Shown piece by piece: positions 1 to 5,467 of a stretch of 5,467 nt of DNA. The DNA is from Segetibacter sp. Lineage in GTDB: Bacteria > Bacteroidota > Bacteroidia > Chitinophagales > Chitinophagaceae. The position numbers and the translations under genes were made by a program. The stretch lies in the NCBI GenBank assembly GCA_030146445.1, contig JASLBT010000292.1:1-5467 (forward strand), given 5' to 3'. Numbering within the stretch: position 1 is the first letter of the stretch; every line of letters starts with the position of its first letter. Below the pieces are notes generated by a model. The model worked only from the letters and a program-made list of their open reading frames with translations. It did no database searches and was not told where the DNA came from.

Positions 1-201
1 CCATTACAGGCGCACGTACATTTTTTCGGTGCGGATGCTTTCAGCTTCGGCAGCAACGTGGTTTTGGAACAAGGCGACATTATGCAGATACACTGGAACG
101 GTATGGGTCGGCCGCTAAGAAATCCGCTCACGATTTCAGGAAATCCAGATAGGATCATGAACGTCCGCTCGCTGAATGAGGTGAACGTTCCGGTTGAATG
201 A
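1..201 (+). CDS. C-terminal fragment of a FAH-superfamily enzyme, AraD1/GguC-like (partial at left edge)
   Basis: Frame 1 is open from the first base and stops at TGA 199-201, giving the last 66 residues of a gene that begins outside the window. Visible features are HVHFFGADAFSFG, then a GD pair in LEQGDIMQIHWNG, then GRPLRNPL. A 'GD...G.G..LRNP' ending is the usual closing strand pattern of the fumarylacetoacetate hydrolase (FAH) fold. The 'HxHFFG...LSF' plus 'GRPLRNPL' wording is closest, from memory, to the AraD1/GguC branch, which includes 2-keto-3-deoxy-L-arabonate dehydratase and related sugar-acid enzymes. The metal-binding acidic residues of the fold lie upstream and cannot be seen. 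The neighbouring sugar-acid transporter on the same strand fits a role in pentonate, hexonate or uronate catabolism. Another FAH-family hydrolase or isomerase remains possible. The FAH fold is fairly secure; the exact substrate is inference. Confidence 0.65.
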   Translation, partial: PLQAHVHFFGADAFSFGSNVVLEQGDIMQIHWNGMGRPLRNPLTISGNPDRIMNVRSLNEVNVPVE

Positions 202-205
202 TTTT

Positions 206-223
206 GGTACCGGCCGGTGTACC
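206..223. repeat. Palindrome just after the FAH-like stop codon
   Basis: GGTACCGGCCGGTGTACC contains the perfect 10-base palindrome ACCGGCCGGT (209-218). It can alternatively fold as a 5-bp stem, GGTAC/GTACC, around an 8-base loop. It starts five bases after the stop codon and has no T-run behind it, so it is not a standard intrinsic terminator. It could be a weak 3' end structure or a dyad operator. Confidence 0.3.
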
Positions 224-346
224 CTTGTAGCATCATCGTTGCGTCGCATTCCGTTCATCGGCATCGCAGTGATTGAGCGATAAGAGCAGTAATAACTGTC
301 AGTTCCACTATAATAGAATCCAAAGGGCTTTCAACAAGATGCATCA

Positions 347-401
347 TGCGTGGGCATAGCTCTAAACCGGGTCTTGAACTCCTACAACTTAACTAACCTT
401 A
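347..401 (+). repeat. Leader copy 1: TGCGTGGGCA then CTAACCTTA at 46-bp spacing, upstream of the transporter
   Basis: TGCGTGGGCA (347-356) and CTAACCTTA (393-401) recur at 2222-2231 and 2268-2276 with the same 46-base start-to-start distance. The bases between them are not conserved. Here the 9-mer abuts the transporter ATG at 402. The function is unknown; a shared control element and chance are both open. Confidence 0.35.
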
Positions 402-1718
402 ATGAACGAACAGCAAATCATGGCGCCCGACAAACCGCTAAAGCTAAGATGGCTTATGGTTAGCTTCGCCTTTTTCGCCACCGTCCTTAACTACGTTCAC
501 CGGCTTTCGTTTAATTATTTGAGTGCTGATGGTGAACTTCGCAAGCTTATACCCGACGACGCATTTGGGTACATCAGTACCGCTTTCTTCGTTGCCTATA
601 TGCTGTCGAACGCATTCTCGGGTTTTGTGATAGACAAGTTGGGTACACGGATCGGTTATTCCCTATGTATGGCTTTCTGGACCACCGCGGGCCTGGTGCA
701 TGCATTCGCGATTACCCCGCTTCAATTTGGCATCTGCCGCTTTTTTCTTGGTATTGGTGAAGCCGGCAACTGGCCGGCAGCTATAAAACTCACGAGTGAA
801 TGGTTTCCCCCGCACGAGCGATCTACTGCAAGCGGTATATTTAATAGCGGTTCGGCACTTGGCGCCATCATAGTACCCCCGCTTATCGCCTATATGGGCA
901 CCCGCTATGGTTGGCAGTCAACTTTTATTATCCTTGCGGTATTCGGCTACTTGTGGATCGCTGTGTTTTGGTTTTCGTACTACACCCCTGGTCGGGTGGC
1001 AAATGAGTCAAAGGCCCGTGTCATTCCACCGCTGAAATTATTAAAGACCCGCTTTGTAAGCATGTTCCTGCTGGCGAAGATATTTATTGAACCCATTTGG
1101 TATTTTGTAACCTTTTGGATCGGCCGGTACCTGGTAGATGTGCATCACTGGGACCTGAAGATGATCGGTTGGTTCGCCATGATCCCCTTTATCATGGCTG
1201 ATGTAGGCAATATTGCGGGTGGCTACTTTACCCAGTTCATCATCAAAAAAGGGGTGCCTATTCCAAAGGCAAGAAAAATAGCCATTGGCCTTTCAGGTGC
1301 CATTATGGGCATCTCGCTGCTTTTGGGTCCGTTTGTAATAACCACACCAATGACCGCGTTAATTATTTTCGGCCTTGCCGGTTTTGGCTATACCTCGTAC
1401 ACGGCCAATGCACTCGCGATCCCTGCCGACGTTGTTCCGAAAACCTCGGCAGCATCGGCATGGGGACTTGCCTGTATCGGGAATGGCATAGGCGGAGCAA
1501 TTTTTCAAAGCCTGTCTGGTATTACGCTCAAGTCAGTCTCGAAAAGTCACAACTACACTACTGCGTACAATGTTTTGTTCCTGGGCTTTGGAGCGCTTGT
1601 AATTGTGGGTATCCTGATCATGTTGTTTGGAATGGGACCTTATACAAAAAACGAAGAGCTCGACGCGTATGCACACGCACCCGTTGAACCATCCGGAACA
1701 CTGGCGATAAATCCATAG
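402..1718 (+). CDS. ExuT-like MFS sugar-acid transporter (anion:cation symporter family)
   Basis: This 438-residue inner-membrane protein has the normal length and 12-helix layout of the ACS branch of the major facilitator superfamily, which imports hexuronates, galactonate, glucarate and similar acids with protons. Helix 1 holds LNYVHRLSFN (29-38). The loop between helices 2 and 3 has the MFS motif-A-like GFVIDKLGTRIG (74-85). Helix 4 carries R113 and E120 in RFFLGIGEAGNWPAA, followed by SEWFPPHERSTASG (132-145), which is very close to the matching region of E. coli ExuT. Helices 7-12 follow from about residue 218, ending in a short charged tail. In DgoT-type relatives the helix-1 position before the Arg is usually Asp and the helix-4 Glu takes part in proton coupling; here they are H33 and E120. 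The ATG at 402 is used because it gives the full N-terminus. ATG 420 (M7) is an alternative, and neither has a Shine-Dalgarno site. Family is secure; substrate is inferred from similarity and from the upstream AraD1-like gene. Confidence 0.9.
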   Translation: MNEQQIMAPDKPLKLRWLMVSFAFFATVLNYVHRLSFNYLSADGELRKLIPDDAFGYISTAFFVAYMLSNAFSGFVIDKLGTRIGYSLCMAFWTTAGLVHAFAITPLQFGICRFFLGIGEAGNWPAAIKLTSEWFPPHERSTASGIFNSGSALGAIIVPPLIAYMGTRYGWQSTFIILAVFGYLWIAVFWFSYYTPGRVANESKARVIPPLKLLKTRFVSMFLLAKIFIEPIWYFVTFWIGRYLVDVHHWDLKMIGWFAMIPFIMADVGNIAGGYFTQFIIKKGVPIPKARKIAIGLSGAIMGISLLLGPFVITTPMTALIIFGLAGFGYTSYTANALAIPADVVPKTSAASAWGLACIGNGIGGAIFQSLSGITLKSVSKSHNYTTAYNVLFLGFGALVIVGILIMLFGMGPYTKNEELDAYAHAPVEPSGTLAINP

Positions 1719-1774
1719 CACTGAAGCTTCCTGCCCTGCCGGGGATCGAACTATGTTTCACTACCAATCAATGC

Positions 1775-2105
1775 ATGCCCGGATATACGAGACGAAATTT
1801 CATCAGTAATATCGCAGCGATGTTTGCTGCGACGGCTGCTGCTAAATCAGGGCTTGCCAACCACCTGTCGCTTCGCGAAATGCACCAACTTCAGAAAATT
1901 TATAAAAGTACCCGAACCATTTGTCGGTATACAAATGAGCCCACATACCCGGTTGTATGAAGGCATAGCGTCCTGCCGGGATCTTATTGACCCATTCTGC
2001 ATGATAATTTTCTCCGAGCCATGCATAAAGCTGAATATTATTACAGCTTCAATTGATCACTACCATTTATACGTGCAACCATCCTGTTATTCATTTCCTC
2101 TATAG
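1775..2105 (+). pseudogene. Broken Tat-exported protein gene (signal peptide plus frameshifted remnant)
   Basis: From ATG 1775 the reading begins MPGYTRRNFISNIAAMF, a good twin-arginine signal: TRRNFIS fits S/T-R-R-x-F-L-K, an alanine-rich h-region follows, and cleavage is likely near GLA|NH (about residue 29). In that frame the protein stops at 1960. Around 1890-1910 the protein-like reading moves to the next frame, giving VPEPFVGIQMSPHTRLYEGI and then DPFCMIIFSEPC, which stays open to 2105. The phrase 'VGIQxSPHT..(D)EGI' followed by a hydrophobic beta-strand resembles, from memory, a family of Tat-exported Bacteroidota proteins with a sugar-hydrolase-like barrel. That match is not certain. 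Only about 100 residues' worth of sequence is left before it becomes unrecognisable, so most of the expected protein is missing. It lies 56 bases after the transporter and was probably once part of that locus. Alternatives are a small intact 61-residue exported protein or an assembly indel. Confidence 0.5.
2028..2049. repeat. Inverted repeat inside the decayed region
   Basis: AAGCTG (2028-2033) and CAGCTT (2044-2049) are exact inverted copies separated by ten A/T-only bases. The stem is short, no T-run follows, and it lies within the putative pseudogene. It may be accidental. Confidence 0.25.
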
Positions 2106-2293
2106 TCAAGGTTTATAAGTATCATCAACCGGCAAAATGGATCATTCGCCGAACCGGGTAGAAATATCAGATCTACTTTATACCTGAGTATACTTTTTTG
2201 CGTTTTAAGCACGCTGACCTCTGCGTGGGCAAACAGCATTGCTTAATTACGGGGATAAAACCCTACGCTAACCTTATACCCTTAAACCGGATC
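2106..2293. other. Upstream region of the secreted modular protein
   Basis: No gene is supported here. The frame of the downstream protein stays open back to a TTG at 2198, but that stretch is cysteine- and lysine-containing leader sequence placed before an obvious signal peptide, so it is not taken as coding. The segment TATACTTTTTTG (2189-2200) vaguely resembles a Bacteroidota -7 element (TANNTTTG) but has no matching upstream TTTG box. Leader repeat copy 2 lies at 2222-2276, and TAAACCGG (2283-2290) also occurs at 363-370 and 5255-5262. Confidence 0.35.
2222..2276 (+). repeat. Leader copy 2: TGCGTGGGCA then CTAACCTTA at 46-bp spacing, upstream of the secreted protein
   Basis: This is the second copy of the two-block pattern seen at 347-401. 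Here the 9-mer ends 17 bases before the chosen ATG at 2294 rather than touching it. Only the two end blocks match; the middle has diverged or was never related. Confidence 0.35.
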
Positions 2294-4996
2294 ATGAAAA
2301 AACACCTGTTCTTTTTATTGGCATTCCTGTGCATATTATCAGGCGGTATCTTTGGTCAAGGCTGCCCGGTAAACATCGACTTCGAAGGGGGTGACTTTAA
2401 CAATTGGGAATGTTTTACCGGCACTACAAAGGCCGACAGCAACAAAAACTTTATTGAATTACATCCTTCGCAACCGCTGAAAGACCGGCACGAAATCATC
2501 TCATCAACTACACCGTCAGCATTGGACAAATACGGTAGGTTTCCGCAATTGTGTCCGTATGGCGGCAAATACTCTGTAAAGCTCGGAAATGATCTTACCG
2601 GTTCGGAATCAGAAGGGCTCTCTTATACCTTCCAGGTTCCGGCGAATGTTGACACATTTAGTTTCACCTACTTTTATGCAGTTGTATTCCAGGATCCCGA
2701 TCATTCAATCATACAGCAGCCCCGGTTTTTCGTGACGGCTTATGATGTTGTTACCGGTCAGATCATCGATTGCGCATCATACGACTATGTGGCCAATGGT
2801 GCAATTCCCGGTTTTGAGGTGTCAACAGTCGGCTCCGATGTTCTGTTCAAAAACTGGTCGCCAGCTTCCATCGAGTTTGCCGGACTGGCGAACCATACCG
2901 TAAGGCTTGAGTTTAAAACCGCTGATTGTACCCTCGGCGGGCACTTTGGATATGCTTATGTAGACGTCGGTTCAGGTTGCTCGAACTTATTGGCGACAGC
3001 GCCTTATTGCATAGAGTCGAATGCAGTTATACTGAATGCGCCCTACGGGTTTCAAAGCTACACCTGGTTTAACAGTGACTACAGCGCAGTCATCGGATCG
3101 CAACGTTCACTTACGCTTACTCCTCCGCCGGCAACCGACAGTACTTTTCACGTGTCGATGATTCCCTACCCCGGTTATGGATGCATGGATACTGCTCATG
3201 CAGTAGTTACCCCGATACCGATCCCGGATATTCCATTCGCCCCTGATACTTTAGATTTCTGCCAATATGAACAACTGCCGCTGGTGACCGCGACGGCAAG
3301 CCCTGGTTGCCACCTGATCTGGTACACGAGCGTGGCTGGTACTGTCGGAAGCGAAAAGGCGCCTGTGCCGAAGACAAATCTGCCTGCTGTTTTCGAATAT
3401 TATGTTTCGCAAAAGGTACTCTTTGGTTGTGAAAGCTTCAGGCGAAAAGTGGTCGTTCGCATCAATCCCATGCCGGCGGCAGCGTTTACCGCCAACATCA
3501 GCCGACAGTGCCAGAACGATAACCTTTTCCAGTTCAAAAGCAGTTCGTCGAACCTTCGAAATACTACATACACCTGGGACTTTGGCGATGGGATTGTGCA
3601 ATCTTCAACAACCGACTCTGTGATATCGCATGTGTACGCAATCTCCGGAAACTTTGTCGTCAAGCTAAAGGTTCTCAATGAGCCGAAATGTTCGGTTGAA
3701 AGCATGGTCAACGTAACCGTGGTACCGAAACCGTATTCAACATTTACTTACCCGGTGAACGTATGCGAACAGCAGACAGCCCTGGATATTGTAAATACCT
3801 CTGCGGTTCCGGGCGGTGTTTCAACCATTAATAAGTGGTGGTGGAAGGTCAACGGCACAGTATATACGTCGGAATTTCCGCCTTCTTTTGTACCAATATC
3901 GGCTGCAAATATTCCTGTTCAACTTGTGGTGACCACCGCTGAAGGATGTCGTTCAGATACCAGCAACACAGTAATTCCCGTGCGTCGTCGTCCGGTTGCC
4001 AGCTTCAGGTTTACAAAGCCACTTTGCGATAATGAGATGATTAACTTCACGGACTTGTCTGAAGTGCCCGGAAGTGGAACTGTTGAACGGATCAATACGT
4101 GGCATTGGCAGTTCGGTGCTTCATCGGCTTCAATGCAGCACCCAACACTCCGTTTCACTGCCGGCGTTCAACACGCAAAGCTTGTAGCCGAAACGGAATA
4201 TGGTTGCAGAAGTCTTGAAGCCGATAGTTCATTAGTCATTTATCCCAAACCTGCTATTCAGCTGTCCGTGAACGACTCCTGTGTTTTTCGGGTGATTCGT
4301 TACAGCGCTGTTGATCTGGCGGGTACGGTAGACAAATGGTACTGGAACTTTGGCGATGGGCTAAAGCAGGACGCTCCCTTGATCACCAAAATGTATAACA
4401 GGGAAGGGACACATCCTTTTACGTTGCTGGCACAAACGATATATGGATGTAAGGACACGATCATACGGCCGTTTACCGTTTTCGATAACAAGGCATATGC
4501 GGGTAAGGACACCACCGCAGCAATGGGCGAACCCGTTCAGTTGTATGGACACGGCGGGGTGAATGTTAGCTATACCTGGACCCCGGAAATCGGACTAAAT
4601 GATGGAAGCAAAGAAAACCCTGTTGCTACATTAGACAGGGACCAGGTATACAAGCTCGACGCGATCACCGATAAAGGTTGCGATAGCCATACCTCAATAA
4701 GAATAAAGCGGTACAAAGGTCCGGAAATATATATCCCTACCGCATTTACACCAAACAATGACGGACGTAACGATTATCTCCAGGTGTTCCCGATAGGTAC
4801 CAGGGCTTTTGAATTTTTTGCTGTCTACAACCGGTATGGCGAACAAATTTATTATTCCACCGATCCGATGAAGGGCTGGGATGGCACGTATAAAGGAGCA
4901 AAGCTGGGTACCGGTAATTTTGTCGTCGTGGCTAAGGCCGTAGACTACAAAGGGAGCCCAATTTTGAAAAAGGAAAACGTGGTTTTGATCAGGTAA
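2294..4996 (+). CDS. Secreted multi-domain Ig/PKD-repeat protein with T9SS type B sorting domain
   Basis: This is a 900-residue exported protein, probably a cell-surface adhesin or matrix/carbohydrate-binding protein. Residues 1-21 form a Sec signal peptide (MKK, hydrophobic core, likely cut FG|Q22). ATG 2294 is chosen because it starts this signal; the in-frame TTG at 2198 would bury it. Residues about 28-228 form a jelly-roll/lectin-like domain with FEGGDFNNWECF, GGKYSVKLGND, QDPDH...QPRF and DCTLGGHFGYAYVD. About 229-308 is an Ig-like unit, and 311-390 matches the Ig_7 (CHU_C-associated) pattern with LIWYTS and EYYVSQ. PKD domains follow at about 394-477 (WDFGDG 428-433) and 653-730 (WNFGDG 684-689), with degenerate PKD-like units at 480-563 and 567-650 lacking DFGDG. 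About 733-808 is another beta-sandwich repeat (YTWTPEIGLND). Residues 811-900 are the gliding-motility type B sorting domain: PTAFTPNNDGRND, YNRYGE, GWDGTYKG and terminal VVLIR. Export by type IX secretion is secure; the ligand is unknown. No catalytic domain is evident. Confidence 0.92.
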   Translation: MKKHLFFLLAFLCILSGGIFGQGCPVNIDFEGGDFNNWECFTGTTKADSNKNFIELHPSQPLKDRHEIISSTTPSALDKYGRFPQLCPYGGKYSVKLGNDLTGSESEGLSYTFQVPANVDTFSFTYFYAVVFQDPDHSIIQQPRFFVTAYDVVTGQIIDCASYDYVANGAIPGFEVSTVGSDVLFKNWSPASIEFAGLANHTVRLEFKTADCTLGGHFGYAYVDVGSGCSNLLATAPYCIESNAVILNAPYGFQSYTWFNSDYSAVIGSQRSLTLTPPPATDSTFHVSMIPYPGYGCMDTAHAVVTPIPIPDIPFAPDTLDFCQYEQLPLVTATASPGCHLIWYTSVAGTVGSEKAPVPKTNLPAVFEYYVSQKVLFGCESFRRKVVVRINPMPAAAFTANISRQCQNDNLFQFKSSSSNLRNTTYTWDFGDGIVQSSTTDSVISHVYAISGNFVVKLKVLNEPKCSVESMVNVTVVPKPYSTFTYPVNVCEQQTALDIVNTSAVPGGVSTINKWWWKVNGTVYTSEFPPSFVPISAANIPVQLVVTTAEGCRSDTSNTVIPVRRRPVASFRFTKPLCDNEMINFTDLSEVPGSGTVERINTWHWQFGASSASMQHPTLRFTAGVQHAKLVAETEYGCRSLEADSSLVIYPKPAIQLSVNDSCVFRVIRYSAVDLAGTVDKWYWNFGDGLKQDAPLITKMYNREGTHPFTLLAQTIYGCKDTIIRPFTVFDNKAYAGKDTTAAMGEPVQLYGHGGVNVSYTWTPEIGLNDGSKENPVATLDRDQVYKLDAITDKGCDSHTSIRIKRYKGPEIYIPTAFTPNNDGRNDYLQVFPIGTRAFEFFAVYNRYGEQIYYSTDPMKGWDGTYKGAKLGTGNFVVVAKAVDYKGSPILKKENVVLIR

Positions 4997-5103
4997 CTGT
5001 CAATGGTGTTTAGTAACCGTTTTGCAATCGAGCTCCACAGTGAATCCAGGGCACCAGCCGGCACGTCTGCCCCCTGACTTTTACAAACATCTTTGAGATT
5101 GGG
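4997..5103. other. Spacer after the secreted protein; no feature found
   Basis: No gene or convincing terminator is visible. The stretch does not form a stem followed by T residues. A frame is open from 5044 into the TlpA-like remnant, but its translation upstream of about 5104 resembles nothing I recognise. Confidence 0.35.
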
Positions 5104-5467
5104 CTTAGTTGTTTTGGGCGCAGCCCCATTGCCTGCCAGGCTGCAAGCCTCGCTACGCAAGGGGCATGGTACAAGGCCAACAGGCACAGGGGAGTAAAGG
5201 TTGTAGCAATCCACTACGAACGCCAGGAAGATCCTGCATATGTGAACAAGGTGCTAAACCGGTTCAAGTCGAAGTGATATACAATACGACGTGGTTTTTG
5301 GTGGATTGTCTGACAAACAGGTCATTGCAGCATCGCTTCCGTCACTGAACAACTTCCTGTTCTTTCCAACGAACATATTTACCGATAGAAAAGGAAATGT
5401 AGCAAAAATACACACCGGGTTTAGCGGGCCGGCCACAGGCAGGTTTTATGAACCATTTAAGTCGGCC
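5104..5467 (+). pseudogene. Decayed TlpA/thioredoxin-like gene, frameshifted and truncated (runs off right edge)
   Basis: Two frames together read as one TlpA-family thiol-disulfide protein. Frame 1 gives SPIACQAASLATQGAWYK (5122-5175), then RGVKVVAIHYERQEDPAY and NKVLNRFKSK up to 5274, where it meets TGA (5275-5277). Frame 2, from GAT 5276, gives DIQYDVVFGGLSDKQ, then FPTNIFTDRKGNVAKIHTGF and GPATGRFYEPFKSA to the window end. Loss of two bases from an original TAT-GAT (K-Y-D-I) would explain the break. The family signature is FPTTIFIDxxGxxxxIHTGFxGP; here the residues after the cis-Pro region are N and T in place of T and I. The CXXC site, expected near 5122-5136, reads SPIAC, so one catalytic cysteine is missing. 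Only about 125 bases separate this site from the upstream stop codon, too few for a signal peptide and normal N-terminal region, so the 5' part appears lost. An intact relative would act in periplasmic thiol-disulfide exchange. Similarity is judged from memory, but the two halves join convincingly. Confidence 0.75.
5123..5165. repeat. GC-rich two-tier hairpin across the decayed CXXC site
   Basis: GCCCC (5123-5127) pairs with GGGGC (5161-5165), and TTGC (5129-5132) with GCAA (5157-5160), leaving A5128 bulged. Inside, AGGCT (5138-5142) pairs with AGCCT (5146-5150) around the loop GCA. No T-run follows, so it is not a classical terminator. It may be an inserted palindromic element or a chance structure. 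Confidence 0.3.

Larger units (their letters stand above)
202..401. other. Intergenic region between the FAH-like gene and the MFS transporter
   Basis: No gene is visible in these 200 bases. They hold the palindrome at 206-223, a short odd palindrome TGCGTCGCA at 240-248, and the inverted pair ATCGC (263-267) / GCGAT (277-281). A TATAAT hexamer lies at 309-314 with no recognisable -35 box at a normal distance, and no clean Bacteroidota TANNTTTG element was found. A spacing of 200 bases suggests that the transporter may have its own promoter, but I cannot place it. Confidence 0.4.

Noticed and set aside
309..314. TATAAT hexamer as a -10 promoter element for the transporter
   Set aside because: No -35 partner at 16-19 bases, and Bacteroidota promoters normally use TANNTTTG. 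Too weak to call.
1723..1745. GAAGCTTC palindrome and CCCTGCCGGGG as a terminator after the transporter
   Set aside because: The stems are very short and no T-run follows.
1843..2050. Minus-strand reading with protein-like stretches such as ENYHAEWVNKIPAGRYAF
   Set aside because: It has no good start, is bounded by stops near 1843 and 2043, and overlaps the Tat signal and the VGIQMSPHT segment on the + strand, which fit known patterns better. It is kept in mind because the + strand remnant is itself degraded.
2198..2293. In-frame TTG extension of the secreted protein by 32 residues
   Set aside because: It would place a polar, cysteine-containing leader in front of a textbook signal peptide starting at ATG 2294. 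The open frame is most simply upstream non-coding sequence.
2317..2365. Lipoprotein signal ending at C24 of the secreted protein
   Set aside because: The residues before the cysteine are F-G-Q-G, lacking the hydrophobic -3 residue of a lipobox; cleavage before Q22 by signal peptidase I fits better, and T9SS cargo normally uses it.
3251..3711. Overlapping minus-strand reading frames inside the secreted protein gene
   Set aside because: They lie opposite strongly supported Ig/PKD coding sequence and are arginine-, serine- and histidine-rich, as antisense shadows usually are.
4945..5214. Minus-strand 89-codon reading frame across the adhesin 3' end
   Set aside because: It overlaps the conserved T9SS sorting domain end, has low-complexity composition and no recognisable motif; it looks like a shadow.
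5254..5436. Minus-strand 60-codon reading frame
   Set aside because: It is antisense to the clearly TlpA-like frame-2 segment and resembles nothing.

Overview
The window looks like Bacteroidota DNA, probably a Chitinophagaceae/Cytophagales-type soil or freshwater organism. The main reasons are a large secreted protein ending in a type IX secretion (gliding-motility) C-terminal sorting domain, which is confined to this phylum, and start codons preceded by A/T-rich leaders without a clear Shine-Dalgarno site. This placement is inferred from protein architecture, not from a database search.

Layout, all on the + strand. (1) 1-201: the last 66 codons of a fumarylacetoacetate-hydrolase-superfamily enzyme resembling the AraD1/GguC branch (sugar-acid dehydratases). 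(2) 402-1718: an intact ExuT-like MFS symporter of the anion:cation symporter family, predicted to import hexuronates or related sugar acids. With the upstream enzyme it suggests a sugar-acid uptake and catabolism locus. (3) 1775 to about 2105: a broken gene. A good twin-arginine signal peptide is followed by a frameshift and then a short decaying remnant. (4) 2294-4996: an intact 900-residue secreted modular protein with a signal peptide, a jelly-roll/lectin-like N-terminal domain, an array of Ig/PKD-like domains and a type B T9SS sorting domain. It is probably a surface adhesin or structural protein. (5) About 5104 to the right edge: a decayed TlpA/thioredoxin-like gene with a clear frameshift, a damaged CXXC site and no room for a normal N-terminal part.

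Two patterns stand out. The intact secreted protein sits between a gene that has lost its 3' part and a gene that has lost its 5' part, which looks like an insertion or replacement scar. Its six Ig/PKD-like units also carry a strikingly regular cysteine pair, 56-61 residues apart with a pitch of about 85 residues. In addition, the leaders of the two intact genes share a 10-mer and a 9-mer at the same 46-bp spacing. I did not find a CRISPR array, transposase, tRNA, rRNA, or a convincing new defence or biosynthetic system.
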